Of a stretch of 64,000 nt of DNA, positions 33,267 through 42,264 are shown piece by piece (the stretch's first letter is position 1; each line of letters opens with the position of its first letter). The notes beneath the pieces were generated by a model. The model was given only the letters and a program-made list of their open reading frames with translations. It searched no databases and was not told the DNA's origin. Source of the DNA: Pseudoxanthomonas suwonensis. GTDB taxonomy: Bacteria > Pseudomonadota > Gammaproteobacteria > Xanthomonadales > Xanthomonadaceae. The stretch spans positions 48,819 to 112,818 of the forward strand of contig QFNC01000005.1 of NCBI GenBank assembly GCA_003240695.1, given 5' to 3'. The position numbers were made by a program, and so were the translations under genes.

Positions 33267-36200
33267 TCAGGCCGCTGCTGCAGGCCGCAACGTGGTCAGC
33301 AAGCCCTTCGCCGCCTGCACCCGCTGGGTGACCTCGGGCAGCTCGAGTGTGATCCTCAGCTTGTCGGGGCCATCCATTCGGTAGTGCTTCGGCTGGCCCT
33401 GGATCAGGCGGATCACCGCCATCGGATCGACAGCGGGTTTTTCCACGAACTGGATGCGTCCACCGGTTTCACCCAGGTCGAGTTTGCGGATGCCCAGTGC
33501 CGTGGCCTGCAGTTTCAGCTCGGCCACCGCGAACAGCTGCTTCACCGCATCCGGCAGCAGGCCGAAGCGGTCGATCATCTCCACCTGCAAGTCGCGCAGG
33601 TCGTCGCCATCGCGGGCGGAGCTGATGCGCTTGTACAGCATCAGTCGGGTGTGCACGTCCGGCAGGTAGTCATCGGGAATCAGTGCCGGCGCGTGCAGTT
33701 CCACCTCGGCGCCGCGATGCTCCGGTGCATCCACGTCGGGCAGCTTGCCCTGGCGGATGCTGCGCACGGCGCGTTCGAGCAGCTCGGTGTACAGCGAAAA
33801 GCCGACCTCGGCCATCTGTCCGCTCTGGTCCTCGCCCAGCAGCTCGCCGGCGCCGCGGATTTCCAGATCGTGCGTGGACAGGGTGAATCCCGCCCCCAGT
33901 TCGTCCATCGAAGCGATCGCGTCCAGCCGCCGCTGCGCATCGGCGGTGATGGACTTGCGATCGGGCGTGACCAGATAGGCGTACGCGCGGTGGTGCGACC
34001 GGCCCACGCGGCCGCGCAACTGGTGCAGCTGCGCCAGGCCGAACTTGTCGGCGCGGTGGATGATGATGGTGTTGGCGTTGGGAATGTCGATGCCGGATTC
34101 GATGATGGTGGAGCACAGCAGCACGTTGAAGCGCTGCTTGTGGAAATCCAGCATCACCCGTTCCAGCTCGCGCTCGGGCATCTGGCCGTGGGCGATGCCG
34201 ATGCGGGCGTCGGGCACCAGTTCCTCCAGCTGGCGCTGCATGCGGCCGATGCTTTCCACGTCGTTGTGCAGGAAGTACACCTGGCCGCCGCGCGCCAGTT
34301 CGCGCTGGAAGGCTTCGCGCAGCTGCGCGTCGTCCCATGGCACCACGAAGGTCTGCACTGCCAGCCGGTTGGCCGGCGGCGTGGCGATGATCGACAGGTC
34401 GCGCAGGCCGGCCATCGCCATGTTCAAGGTGCGCGGGATGGGCGTGGCGGTCAGGGTAAGCAGATGCACGTTGGCCCGCAGCGCCTTCAGCGCTTCTTTC
34501 TGGCGCACGCCGAAGCGTTGTTCCTCGTCCACGATCACCAGGCCCAGGTCGCGGAAGCGCACGTCCGGCTGCAGCAGGCGATGCGTGCCGACGATCACGT
34601 CGAGTTTGCCTTCGGCCAGCCTGGCCAGTTCGGCATCGATGTCCTTCTTGCTCTTGAAGCGCGACAGCACCTCGACCTTCAGCGGCCAGTCGGCGAAGCG
34701 GTCGCGCAGGTTGCGGTAGTGTTGTTCGGCCAGCAGCGTGGTGGGCACCAGCAGCGCCACCTGCTTGCCGGCGGTGGCCGCGACGAAGGCGGCACGCACC
34801 GCCACTTCGGTCTTGCCGAAGCCGACATCGCCGCAGACCACGCGGTCCATCGGCTGCGACGACCCCAGGTCGCGGATCACCGCTTCGATGGCCGCGTGCT
34901 GGTCCGTGGTTTCCTCGAACGGGAAACTGGCCGCGAACGGCTCGTACAGCGCGCGATCCACCGGCACGGCCAGTCCGGCCCGGGCCATGCGCTTGGCCTG
35001 GATTTCCAGCAGCTCGGCAGCCACGTCGCGCACCTTGTCGGCGGCCTTCTTCTTGGCCTTGCTCCAGGCCTCGCCACCCAGCGAATGCAGCGGCGCGGTG
35101 TCGGGCGATGCGCCGGAATACCGCGCCACCAGATGCAGCTGCGTGACCGGCACGTATAGCCGGTCGCCCTTGGCGTATTCGATGTCGAGGTATTCGCCCG
35201 ACACGCCGCCGGCCTGCAGCGTGATCAGCCCGCGGTAGCGGCCCACGCCGTGATCCTCGTGCACGATCGGCGCACCGATGCTCAATTCGCCCAGGTCGCG
35301 GATGATCGCTTCCGGCTCGCGCCCGGCGCGCTTGCGCCGACGCGGCTGCGCGGCACGTTCGGGGAACAGCTGGCGTTCGGTCAGCACGGCCAGTGGCGGT
35401 GCATCCACCGCAAACCCGTTGTCCAGCGGCGCCACGGTGATGCCGAACTGCGCATCGTCACTGCCATCGGCGTTCAGGAAAGCCTGCAGCGTTGCGAACA
35501 CCTGCGGCTGCAGTCCGGTGGCGTCCAGCACCTCGCGCACCGCTTCGCGCCGGCCGGCCGAATCGGTGGCGATCAACACCCGGCCCGGATAGCTGCGCAG
35601 GAACGCGGCCAGCGCGCTGTCGCCGGCATCGTGATGCGCAGTGACGGGCACGTCGGGCACCGCTTGCACCGGCAGCACCGCGGCATCGGCATGACGGGGA
35701 TGGTCGCTGCCGCACAGGTCGATGCGACCGATGCCGTTCAGACGCTCGCGCAGCGCATCCGGCGGCTGGTACAGCTCGGCCGGTGGCAGGATCGGACGTT
35801 CGATGTCGTGGCGGCGCTGTTCGTGGCGATCGCCCAGCGTCTGCCAGAAGCGGTCCGCGGCTTCGGGCACGCCTTCGCACAGCACCGGAATGGCCTGCGG
35901 CGGCAGGTAGTCGAACAGTGTGGCGGTGTCGTTCGGCGGAAAGAACAACGGCAGGTAGTACTCGATGCCCGGCGGCGCCAGTCCGGACTTCAAGTCCTGG
36001 AACAACGCGCTGCGGCGGGTGTCGATGTCGAAACGGTCGCGCAGTGCATCCAGTGCCCGCTGCACGGCGTCCTCGTCCAGCGGCACTTCGCGGCCGGGCA
36101 GCAGTTGCACCGACTGGTAGGCGTCCAGCGAACGCTGCGATTCCGGGTCGAACGCGCGGATCGACTCGATCTCGTCGTCCAGCAGTTCGATGCGATAGGG

Positions 36201-36755
36201 CTCCTCGCTGCCCATCGGGTACACGTCCAGCAGGCCGCCGCGCACCGCGAAGTCGCCCGGATCGAACACCTGCGGCACGTTGCGGTATCCCGCCAGCTCC
36301 AGCCGGCGCTTTTCCGCATCCATGTCCAGCCGCTGGCCCGTGCGCACATCGAAGGTGTTGCCCACCACGTAGGACACCGGCGGCAGGCGCTGCTGCAGCG
36401 TGTGCACCGCCACCACCACGATGCCGTGCTGCAGGGTCGGCAGGCGCAGCAGCGCCGACAGCCGCTGCGACACGATGTCCGGATGCGGGCTGAAGGGATC
36501 GTAAGGCAGGGTTTCCCAATCGGGAAACGGCACCACCGGCAGATCCGGGTCTCGACCGGTCAGCGTCAGCAGGTCGGCTTCCAGCTGCTGCGCGGCATGG
36601 CCGTCACGGGTGATCAACAGCAGTGGCCCTGCCACACGGCGAGCGGTTTGCACCAGCATCCAGGCCAGCGCCGATGCCGATGCGGGTGTGCGCCACCACG
36701 CACGCGGGCGGCCTGCGCCCGGCAGGGGCGGTAGGGAGGATGCGGGTAGGGACAT
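33267..36755 (-). CDS. mfd: Transcription-repair coupling factor
   Basis: 1162 residues, near the usual 1150. An N-terminal UvrB-like region (PFPDWETLPYDPFSPHPD), an RNA-polymerase interaction domain, and a RecG-like translocase with Walker A GDVGFGKTEVAVRAAFVA, DEEQRFGVRQKE, LTATPIPRTL and the TRG-like PNANTIIIHRADKFGLAQLH are seen. The C-terminal TRCF domain ends about 1150. Mfd removes stalled RNA polymerase and recruits UvrA. Start ATG 36755 is the first in the frame and gives a normal N-terminus. It heads a minus-strand run with the two membrane proteins, the EF-hand protein and pyrH. Confidence 0.97.
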   Translation of the reverse strand: MSLPASSLPPLPGAGRPRAWWRTPASASALAWMLVQTARRVAGPLLLITRDGHAAQQLEADLLTLTGRDPDLPVVPFPDWETLPYDPFSPHPDIVSQRLSALLRLPTLQHGIVVVAVHTLQQRLPPVSYVVGNTFDVRTGQRLDMDAEKRRLELAGYRNVPQVFDPGDFAVRGGLLDVYPMGSEEPYRIELLDDEIESIRAFDPESQRSLDAYQSVQLLPGREVPLDEDAVQRALDALRDRFDIDTRRSALFQDLKSGLAPPGIEYYLPLFFPPNDTATLFDYLPPQAIPVLCEGVPEAADRFWQTLGDRHEQRRHDIERPILPPAELYQPPDALRERLNGIGRIDLCGSDHPRHADAAVLPVQAVPDVPVTAHHDAGDSALAAFLRSYPGRVLIATDSAGRREAVREVLDATGLQPQVFATLQAFLNADGSDDAQFGITVAPLDNGFAVDAPPLAVLTERQLFPERAAQPRRRKRAGREPEAIIRDLGELSIGAPIVHEDHGVGRYRGLITLQAGGVSGEYLDIEYAKGDRLYVPVTQLHLVARYSGASPDTAPLHSLGGEAWSKAKKKAADKVRDVAAELLEIQAKRMARAGLAVPVDRALYEPFAASFPFEETTDQHAAIEAVIRDLGSSQPMDRVVCGDVGFGKTEVAVRAAFVAATAGKQVALLVPTTLLAEQHYRNLRDRFADWPLKVEVLSRFKSKKDIDAELARLAEGKLDVIVGTHRLLQPDVRFRDLGLVIVDEEQRFGVRQKEALKALRANVHLLTLTATPIPRTLNMAMAGLRDLSIIATPPANRLAVQTFVVPWDDAQLREAFQRELARGGQVYFLHNDVESIGRMQRQLEELVPDARIGIAHGQMPERELERVMLDFHKQRFNVLLCSTIIESGIDIPNANTIIIHRADKFGLAQLHQLRGRVGRSHHRAYAYLVTPDRKSITADAQRRLDAIASMDELGAGFTLSTHDLEIRGAGELLGEDQSGQMAEVGFSLYTELLERAVRSIRQGKLPDVDAPEHRGAEVELHAPALIPDDYLPDVHTRLMLYKRISSARDGDDLRDLQVEMIDRFGLLPDAVKQLFAVAELKLQATALGIRKLDLGETGGRIQFVEKPAVDPMAVIRLIQGQPKHYRMDGPDKLRITLELPEVTQRVQAAKGLLTTLRPAAAA

Positions 36756-36815
36756 GGCGGAAATGGTAGCCGACGCGCCAGCAATGCCGGGTCTGCAGAG
36801 CCGGAACCGGTCGAA

Positions 36816-37388
36816 TCAGTCGACCGGTGATGCGTTGGCGCGCTCGCGGCGCTTCAGGTCCAGCACCACCCGGATCAGGCCGGGCGAATCTGGCACATGT
36901 CCGCGGTGGAAGCCCAGCGAGTCGGCCAGTTTCAGCATCGGCTGGTTGTACTCCAGCACGTCCCCGTACAGGTGGTCCAGGCGCTTGCTTTTCGACCAGC
37001 GCACCAGCCGCTGCATCAGGTGCCGGCCCAGGCCCATCCCGGCGATGTAGTGACTGACCAGGATGGCGAATTCGGCATCGCGCGTGCCCTGGTCGATGGC
37101 AACACGTGCCACCGCTCCCACCAGTGCCTCACCGGGCGGCAGGGGTTCGGCCGCCACCAGCGCGAATTCGGTGCGGGGGTCCGGCCTGGTGAGCCGCTCG
37201 GCCAGTGACGGGGTGAGTTCCTTCATGGTGTGCAGGAAGCGCTGTCGCACTTCCTCCGGCTGCAGCAAGGGGAATGCGGCACGCAGCGGCGCGGCGTCGT
37301 CCGGGCGGATCGGCCGGATCAGCACCTCGCGGCCGTTGCGCAGGCGCAGTTCCTCGTGCCAGGGGGGAAGTCGGTTTCGGGCAGCCAT
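36816..37388 (-). CDS. GNAT-family N-acetyltransferase
   Basis: 190 residues. An acetyl-CoA site with the GNAT A motif is seen in VSHYIAGMGLGRHLMQRLV (the R/Q-x-x-G-x-G/A pattern as GMGLGR), preceded by strand AEFAILV and followed by LYGDVLEYNQPMLKLADSLG. The N-terminal RDGRE-like LRNGREVLIRPIRPDD resembles the acetyltransferase domains of acyl-CoA-synthetase-like protein lysine acetyltransferases (Pat type), so protein acetylation is one possibility. Substrate unknown. Start ATG 37388 is chosen over 37424 because the extra residues are not family-like. Divergent from the transporter gene, with a shared 130-bp promoter region. Confidence 0.85.
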   Translation of the reverse strand: MAARNRLPPWHEELRLRNGREVLIRPIRPDDAAPLRAAFPLLQPEEVRQRFLHTMKELTPSLAERLTRPDPRTEFALVAAEPLPPGEALVGAVARVAIDQGTRDAEFAILVSHYIAGMGLGRHLMQRLVRWSKSKRLDHLYGDVLEYNQPMLKLADSLGFHRGHVPDSPGLIRVVLDLKRRERANASPVD

Positions 37389-37518
37389 GCAGTGATCGTG
37401 ACATGTCCGGAGTGAACTTTTCATCTACAGGACGACTCGGGCATCCCGAATGGAAGCTCACCGCCCCGGCCGGTGTTGCTAGACTCCGAACTGCACACGA
37501 ATTCAGCGGGGTCGGGCG

Positions 37519-38439
37519 ATGGCGGGTGGCGGTGATTCGACGCGGGCGATCCTGTTCGCCCTGGGGGCCAATTTCGCCATCGCGGTGGCCAAGGGCGTGG
37601 CGGCCTACTTCACCAAGTCCGGCGCCATGCTGGCCGAAACCGTGCACTCCGTGGCCGACTGCGGCAACCAGATCCTGCTGCTGCTGGGCGTGAAGCAGGC
37701 GCGCAATCCACCCACGGCCGAGTACCCCCTGGGCTACGGCAAGGCGACCTATTTCTGGTCGTTCCTGGTGGCGATCATGCTGTTCACGGTGGGTGGCCTG
37801 TATTCGCTGTACGAAGGCATCCACAAGCTGCAATCGCACGAAGCACTGGAGATGGGCAAGCTGTGGTGGGCGGTGGGCGTGCTGGTGTTCGGCATCGTGG
37901 CCGAAGGCGTGTCGATGCGCGCCTGCATGCAGGAAGTGAACAAGTCGCGCGGCGGCCGCAGCATGTGGCAATGGTTCCGCGAAAGCCGCCAGGCGGAACT
38001 GGTGGTGATCTTCGGCGAAGACCTGGCGGCGCTGCTGGGTCTGGTGTTCGCGCTCGTCGCCGTGCTGCTGACCATGCTCACCGGCAACCCGCTGTGGGAT
38101 GCCATCGGCACCATCGGCATCGGCGTGCTGCTGGTCGTGGTGGCGGTGCTGGTGGGCCGTGAGGTGATGGCCATGCTGATCGGCCAGAGCGTGGATCCGC
38201 AGCGCCAGCAGCAGATGCGCGACTTCCTGCAGCAGCGTCCTGAAATCGCCCGTGTCATCAGCCTGATCACCCTGCAGCTGGGCGATCGCGCCATGGTGTC
38301 GGTGCAGGCGCAGATGGCCGGCGCCGACAGCGTCGATGCGGTGGTGGCCAACATCAACCGGGTCGAAAAGGACTTCAAGGCCGCCTTCGGCGAAGTGCAG
38401 TGGAGTTTCTTCGAACCCGACGTGAAAGCGGAGGACTGA
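37519..38439 (+). CDS. Cation diffusion facilitator family transporter
   Basis: 306 residues, six predicted membrane helices and a cytoplasmic C-terminal domain of the CDF type. TM2 has HSVADCGNQ (H-x-x-x-D metal site). The matching site in TM5 reads GEDLAALLG, Glu-Asp instead of the usual H-x-x-x-D, as in the ZnT9-like branch. YPLGYGKATYFWSFL between TM2 and TM3 is conserved in that branch. It probably exports a divalent metal against protons. Zinc or manganese cannot be told apart. The gene abuts the next (TGA then TTG). Confidence 0.88.
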   Translation: MAGGGDSTRAILFALGANFAIAVAKGVAAYFTKSGAMLAETVHSVADCGNQILLLLGVKQARNPPTAEYPLGYGKATYFWSFLVAIMLFTVGGLYSLYEGIHKLQSHEALEMGKLWWAVGVLVFGIVAEGVSMRACMQEVNKSRGGRSMWQWFRESRQAELVVIFGEDLAALLGLVFALVAVLLTMLTGNPLWDAIGTIGIGVLLVVVAVLVGREVMAMLIGQSVDPQRQQQMRDFLQQRPEIARVISLITLQLGDRAMVSVQAQMAGADSVDAVVANINRVEKDFKAAFGEVQWSFFEPDVKAED

Positions 38440-39303
38440 TTGGGCTTCACCCCGCAGATCGGCAAGCGCAACCGCGTCCGCCACGAGGATGCGATCGCCC
38501 AGCTCGACGACGCCCAGTTCGTGCAGCTGGTGGCGGACACGTTCCGTGGGCAGGGGTATGCGGTGCATCCGCTCGAGCCCACCGACGCGTCAAGTGGTGA
38601 AGACGGCGCCTCGGCCGACCTGCTGCTGCAGCAGGGGCGCGACGTCATCCTGCTGCGCTGCAAGCACAACCGCCTGTACCAGGTCACGCAGAAGCCGTTG
38701 CAGACGCTGATGGAGGCATTGCCGGCCAGCGGTGCCAACAGCGCCATGCTGGTGGCCAGCGGCGAATTCACCCGCCAGGCACGCGACGAGGCCGCCCGCC
38801 ACACGCGTCTGCTGCTGGTGGATGGCAACGACCTGCGACGCATGCTGAAGCCGGCGGCACCGGCCCAACCGCCCCCGGCGCGGGGGGCGGACCTGCCGCT
38901 GACGGATACCGGCCAGTTGCATGTGGACCCGGCTTTCGCCACCGCATTTCATGATCCGTTCGCCTCGTCCGCCACCCGCCGCTGGCGGCGCTGGGGGCCG
39001 CCGCTGGTCGGCGGGTTGATCGTGCTGGTCACGATCGCCGCGCTGCTGGTCTGGCACCGCATCCGCAGTACGCCACCGCCGCCTCCGGTGGTGGTCGAGC
39101 CGGTGCAGCCACTGTTGCCACCCAATGAAGGCCCCGATCCGGAAGTGGAGCGCGCCATGCAGCTGGAGCACGCACAGGCCATCGCGCGCGAGCGCCTGCA
39201 GGCCGAGCGCCGTGCGCACGCCGAGGAGGAAGCGAAAAAGGCCGACGACCGGGAACAGCGCGAGCGCGACCGCAAGGCGATCGAGGCGATTCCGGAGTTG
39301 TGA
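38440..39303 (+). CDS. Membrane-anchored Mrr-like restriction endonuclease domain protein
   Basis: 287 residues from TTG 38440, directly after the transporter stop and preceded by GGAGG. The N-terminal domain (about 20-145) is Mrr/PD-(D/E)xK-like: ADTFRGQGYAV, the acidic SADLLLQQGRDVILLRCKHN (Asp and a C-x-K where Mrr has Q-x-K) and TRQARDEAARHTRLLLVDG. A membrane helix at about 190-210 (LVGGLIVLVTIAALLVW) and a Pro-rich plus charged coiled-coil tail follow. Such proteins may cut modified DNA (type IV restriction) or act elsewhere, but the nuclease activity is not proven because the catalytic signature is altered. Cytoplasmic nuclease with the tail on the far side of the membrane is the likely topology. 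Confidence 0.75.
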   Translation: MGFTPQIGKRNRVRHEDAIAQLDDAQFVQLVADTFRGQGYAVHPLEPTDASSGEDGASADLLLQQGRDVILLRCKHNRLYQVTQKPLQTLMEALPASGANSAMLVASGEFTRQARDEAARHTRLLLVDGNDLRRMLKPAAPAQPPPARGADLPLTDTGQLHVDPAFATAFHDPFASSATRRWRRWGPPLVGGLIVLVTIAALLVWHRIRSTPPPPPVVVEPVQPLLPPNEGPDPEVERAMQLEHAQAIARERLQAERRAHAEEEAKKADDREQRERDRKAIEAIPEL

Positions 39304-39363
39304 GCGGGACGGCATGGCAATCGGATGGCGCGTTGGCGGTTCCCAAGGCCGTGGGCTGTGCGC

Positions 39364-39393
39364 TTGTTCATGCCGTTGGCGTGGGGATACAAT
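39364..39393 (+). promoter_or_regulatory. Sigma70-type promoter for thrS leader
   Basis: TTGTTC at 39364-39369 and TACAAT at 39388-39393, spacer 18 bp. Transcription would begin near 39400, giving a leader of about 160 nt before thrS. A strong hairpin CTCCCGG-GCTG-CCGGGAG (39403-39420) lies at the 5' end of that RNA. Confidence 0.55.
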
Positions 39394-39470
39394 CCCGATC
39401 ATCTCCCGGGCTGCCGGGAGGACCGCTTCCAGAACAGGTGGCCCGCGGCAACGCCGGTCGAGCGTGTGAC

Positions 39471-39497
39471 ATGAGCACTACCAGCACCCAACCCTGA
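39471..39497 (+). CDS. Candidate Thr/Ser-rich leader peptide of thrS
   Basis: ATG AGC ACT ACC AGC ACC CAA CCC TGA, encoding MSTTSTQP, three threonines among eight residues. It lies between a promoter and a terminator-like hairpin just before the threonyl-tRNA synthetase gene, the layout of amino-acid attenuators. No strong Shine-Dalgarno is visible (GAGCG at 39460-39464 is the nearest). Inferred, not proven. Confidence 0.4.
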   Translation: MSTTSTQP

Positions 39498-39521
39498 CCG
39501 GCCGACGCATTTCACCCGATG

Positions 39522-39543
39522 AAAGGCGCTTCGGCGCCTTTTT
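39522..39543 (+). terminator. Attenuator-like hairpin upstream of thrS
   Basis: Perfect 8-bp stem AAAGGCGC / GCGCCTTT with a TTCG tetraloop (39522-39541), followed by a T run to 39543. It ends 19 bp before the thrS ATG, so full termination would stop thrS expression. Together with the Thr-rich frame at 39471 it suggests transcription attenuation by charged tRNA-Thr. Confidence 0.6.
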
Positions 39544-39562
39544 CGTTTCCGAGCATTCCATC

Positions 39563-41473
39563 ATGATCAACATCACGCTCCCCGACGGTTCCCGGCGCCA
39601 GTTCGATGCACCTGTGACGCTGGGTGAAGTGGCTTCGTCCATCGGCGCCGGCCTGGCCAAGGCCGCCCTGGCCGGCAAGGTCGACGGCCAGCTGGTCGAC
39701 CTGTCGCACTGCATCGAGAAAGACGCGGAAGTCGCCATCGTCACCGACAAATCGCCCGAGGCGCTGGACGTGCTGCGCCACTCCACCGCGCACCTGCTGG
39801 CCCAGGCCGTGCAGCGCCTGCACCCGGGTGCGCAGGTGACCATCGGCCCGGTCATCGACAACGGCTTTTACTACGACTTCGCCTACGAGCGGCCGTTCAC
39901 CCCGGAGGACCTGCCGGCGATCGAGGCCGAAATGCACAAGATCGTGAAAGAGGCGCATCCGGTCGCGCGCTCGCTGATGAGCCGCAACGAAGCGGTGAGG
40001 TTCTTCCGCGACATGGGCGAGGAGTACAAGGCCGAGATCATCGAATCGATCCCGGCCGACCAGGATCTCTCCCTGTACGCGCAGGGCGAGTTCACCGACC
40101 TGTGCCGCGGGCCGCACGTGCCCAGCACCGACAAGCTGCGCGCGTTCAAACTGATGAAGGTGGCCGGCGCCTACTGGCGTGGCGACCACAACAACGCCAT
40201 GCTCAGCCGCATCTACGGCACCAGCTGGCTGAACGACAAGGACCTCAAGGCCTACCTGCACCAGCTGGAAGAAGCCGAGAAGCGCGATCACCGCAAGATC
40301 GCCAAGGCGCAGGACCTGTTCCACCTGCAGGAGGAAGGGCCGGGCCTGGTGTTCTGGCATCCGAAGGGTTGGAGCATCTGGCAGGTGGTGGAGCAGTACA
40401 TGCGCCGCGTTTACCGCGAGACCGGTTATGGCGAGGTGCGCTGCCCGCAGATCCTCGACGTCACCTTGTGGCAGAAGTCCGGCCACTGGGACAACTACCA
40501 GGACAACATGTTCTTCACCGAATCGGAGAAGCGCACCTATGCACTCAAGCCGATGAACTGCCCCGGCCACGTGCAGGTGTTCAACCAGGGCCTGCACAGC
40601 TACCGCGACCTGCCGATCCGCTACGGTGAATTCGGCGCCTGCCACCGCAACGAACCCTCGGGCGCCCTGCACGGCATCCTGCGCGTTCGCGGCTTCACCC
40701 AGGACGACGGCCACATCTTCTGCACCGAGGACCAGATCGAATCCGAGGTCCGCGACTTCCACAGGCAGGCGCTGAAGGTGTATGCGGACTTCGGCTTTTC
40801 CGACATCCAGATCAAGATCGCCCTGCGCCCCGAATCGCGGCTGGGCGATGACGCCACCTGGGACAAGGCGGAGGCCGCGTTGCGCGACGCGCTGCGTTCG
40901 GCCGGCGTGGAATGGGAGGAACTGCCGGGCGAGGGCGCCTTTTACGGCCCGAAGATCGAGTACCACCTGAAGGACGCCATCGGCCGGACCTGGCAGCTCG
41001 GCACGATGCAGGTCGATTTCATGATGCCCGAGCGTCTCGGTGCCGAGTACGTGGACGAGCACAGCCAGAAACGGCATCCGGTGATGCTGCACCGGGCCAT
41101 CGTCGGCTCGATGGAGCGTTTCATCGGCATCCTGATCGAGCACCACGCCGGGCAGTTCCCGCCCTGGCTGGCCCCCGTGCAGGCGGTGGTGATGAACATC
41201 ACCGATGCCCAGGCCGACTGGGCCAAGGCCGTGCGCCGGCAGCTGTCCGAGGCCGGATTCCGGGTGGAAGGCGATTTGCGGAACGAAAAAATCGGCTATA
41301 AGATTCGCGAGCACACGCTGCAGCGGGTGCCGTACCTGCTCGTGGTTGGGGATCGCGAGAAGGCCGAAGGGGCCGTGGCCGTGCGTACGCGCGCCGGCGA
41401 GGACCTGGGGACGATGCCGGTTGCCGATGCCATCCAGCACCTGCGCGAACAGGCACATGCCGCTGCAACCTGA
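39563..41473 (+). CDS. thrS: Threonyl-tRNA synthetase
   Basis: 636 residues, class II synthetase. TGS domain 1-62 (MINITLPDGSRRQFDAP), editing domain with HSTAHLLAQAV, catalytic core with the zinc-ligand MNCPGHVQVF, motif 2 FGACHRNEPSGALHG and motif 3 VGSMERFIGILIEH, and an anticodon-binding C-terminal domain beginning about 535. It charges tRNA-Thr. A promoter, a leader peptide frame and a hairpin precede it. infC follows after 85 bp, as in most gammaproteobacteria. Confidence 0.97.
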   Translation: MINITLPDGSRRQFDAPVTLGEVASSIGAGLAKAALAGKVDGQLVDLSHCIEKDAEVAIVTDKSPEALDVLRHSTAHLLAQAVQRLHPGAQVTIGPVIDNGFYYDFAYERPFTPEDLPAIEAEMHKIVKEAHPVARSLMSRNEAVRFFRDMGEEYKAEIIESIPADQDLSLYAQGEFTDLCRGPHVPSTDKLRAFKLMKVAGAYWRGDHNNAMLSRIYGTSWLNDKDLKAYLHQLEEAEKRDHRKIAKAQDLFHLQEEGPGLVFWHPKGWSIWQVVEQYMRRVYRETGYGEVRCPQILDVTLWQKSGHWDNYQDNMFFTESEKRTYALKPMNCPGHVQVFNQGLHSYRDLPIRYGEFGACHRNEPSGALHGILRVRGFTQDDGHIFCTEDQIESEVRDFHRQALKVYADFGFSDIQIKIALRPESRLGDDATWDKAEAALRDALRSAGVEWEELPGEGAFYGPKIEYHLKDAIGRTWQLGTMQVDFMMPERLGAEYVDEHSQKRHPVMLHRAIVGSMERFIGILIEHHAGQFPPWLAPVQAVVMNITDAQADWAKAVRRQLSEAGFRVEGDLRNEKIGYKIREHTLQRVPYLLVVGDREKAEGAVAVRTRAGEDLGTMPVADAIQHLREQAHAAAT

Positions 41474-41558
41474 GCACGCGCCGCGTCCGGGACGGGACGG
41501 GCGCATCCGATCCGGCGGGTGACGACCTGCCGGCACAGTCCTCCTTGGAGATCGCAAC

Positions 41559-42080
41559 ATCAGCACCACAGACAAGCAGAACCGTCGCAACAACGAAATC
41601 CGCGTGCCGCGCGTGCGCGTGATCGGCAGCGACGGCGAAATGATCGGCGTCCTGTCCCGCGACGAAGCCCTGTCCATGGCCGAAGGTGAGGGCCTGGATC
41701 TGGTCGAAATCCAGCCCAACGCCGACCCGCCGGTCTGCAAGATCATGGACTTCGGCAAATTCAAATTCGAGATGCAGAAAAAGGCCAACGAGGCCAAGAA
41801 GAAGCAGAAGCAGGTCGAGATCAAGGAACTGAAGTTCCGGCCGGTCACCGACGAGGGCGACTACCAGATCAAGCTGCGCAACATGCGCCGCTTCCTGGAG
41901 GAAGGCGACAAGGTGAAGGTGAACATCCGCTTCCGTGGCCGCGAAATGAGCCACCAGGAGCTGGGCCGCGAAATGGCCGCGCGCATCGAGGCCGACCTTG
42001 GCGATGACATCGTCATCGAATCGCGTCCGCGCCTGGAGGGCCGGCAGATGGTGATGATGATCGCGCCGAAGAAGAAATGA
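41559..42080 (+). CDS. infC: Translation initiation factor IF-3 (non-AUG start)
   Basis: 173 residues. RVPRVRVIGSDGEMIGVLSR, the linker KKKQKQVEIKELKFRP and VKVNIRFRGREMSH are diagnostic. IF-3 binds the 30S subunit and checks the initiator codon. The conserved beginning with TDKQNRRNNEIR needs a start at ATC 41559, preceded by TTGGAG at 41545-41550. There is no in-frame ATG before it. A rare AUU/AUC/AUA start is a known autoregulatory trait of infC, because IF-3 itself rejects such codons. The next candidate, GTG 41604, would cut the conserved N-terminus. Confidence 0.94.
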   Translation: MSTTDKQNRRNNEIRVPRVRVIGSDGEMIGVLSRDEALSMAEGEGLDLVEIQPNADPPVCKIMDFGKFKFEMQKKANEAKKKQKQVEIKELKFRPVTDEGDYQIKLRNMRRFLEEGDKVKVNIRFRGREMSHQELGREMAARIEADLGDDIVIESRPRLEGRQMVMMIAPKKK

Positions 42081-42113
42081 CCGCTCGCGGCAACGGCCGC
42101 GCATCGGCATGCA

Positions 42114-42142
42114 AGGGCGCTTCGGCGCCCTTCTTCGTTTTT
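42114..42142 (+). terminator. Intrinsic terminator after infC
   Basis: Stem AGGGCGC / GCGCCCT with a TTCG loop (42114-42131), then TCTTCGTTTTT to 42142. It ends the thrS-infC transcript 33 bp past infC, so infC is no longer joined to rpmI here. Confidence 0.75.
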
Positions 42143-42166
42143 CCGGCCGCGACCAACCTCGGGTTC

Positions 42167-42196
42167 TTGACGCTGTCACGGCAAAGGTGCTAGCGT
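42167..42196 (+). promoter_or_regulatory. Candidate promoter of the lipoprotein-lipase module
   Basis: TTGACG at 42167-42172 and TAGCGT at 42191-42196 with an 18-bp spacer, about 70 bp before the lipoprotein ATG. It would give the effector module its own transcription after the infC terminator. The -10 is only fair. Confidence 0.4.
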
Positions 42197-42264
42197 CGGT
42201 GCATCGCGCCATTCGGCCGCAGGGACGCGCTGGCATCCAGCAACGCCACCCGCACAGGAGTGCC

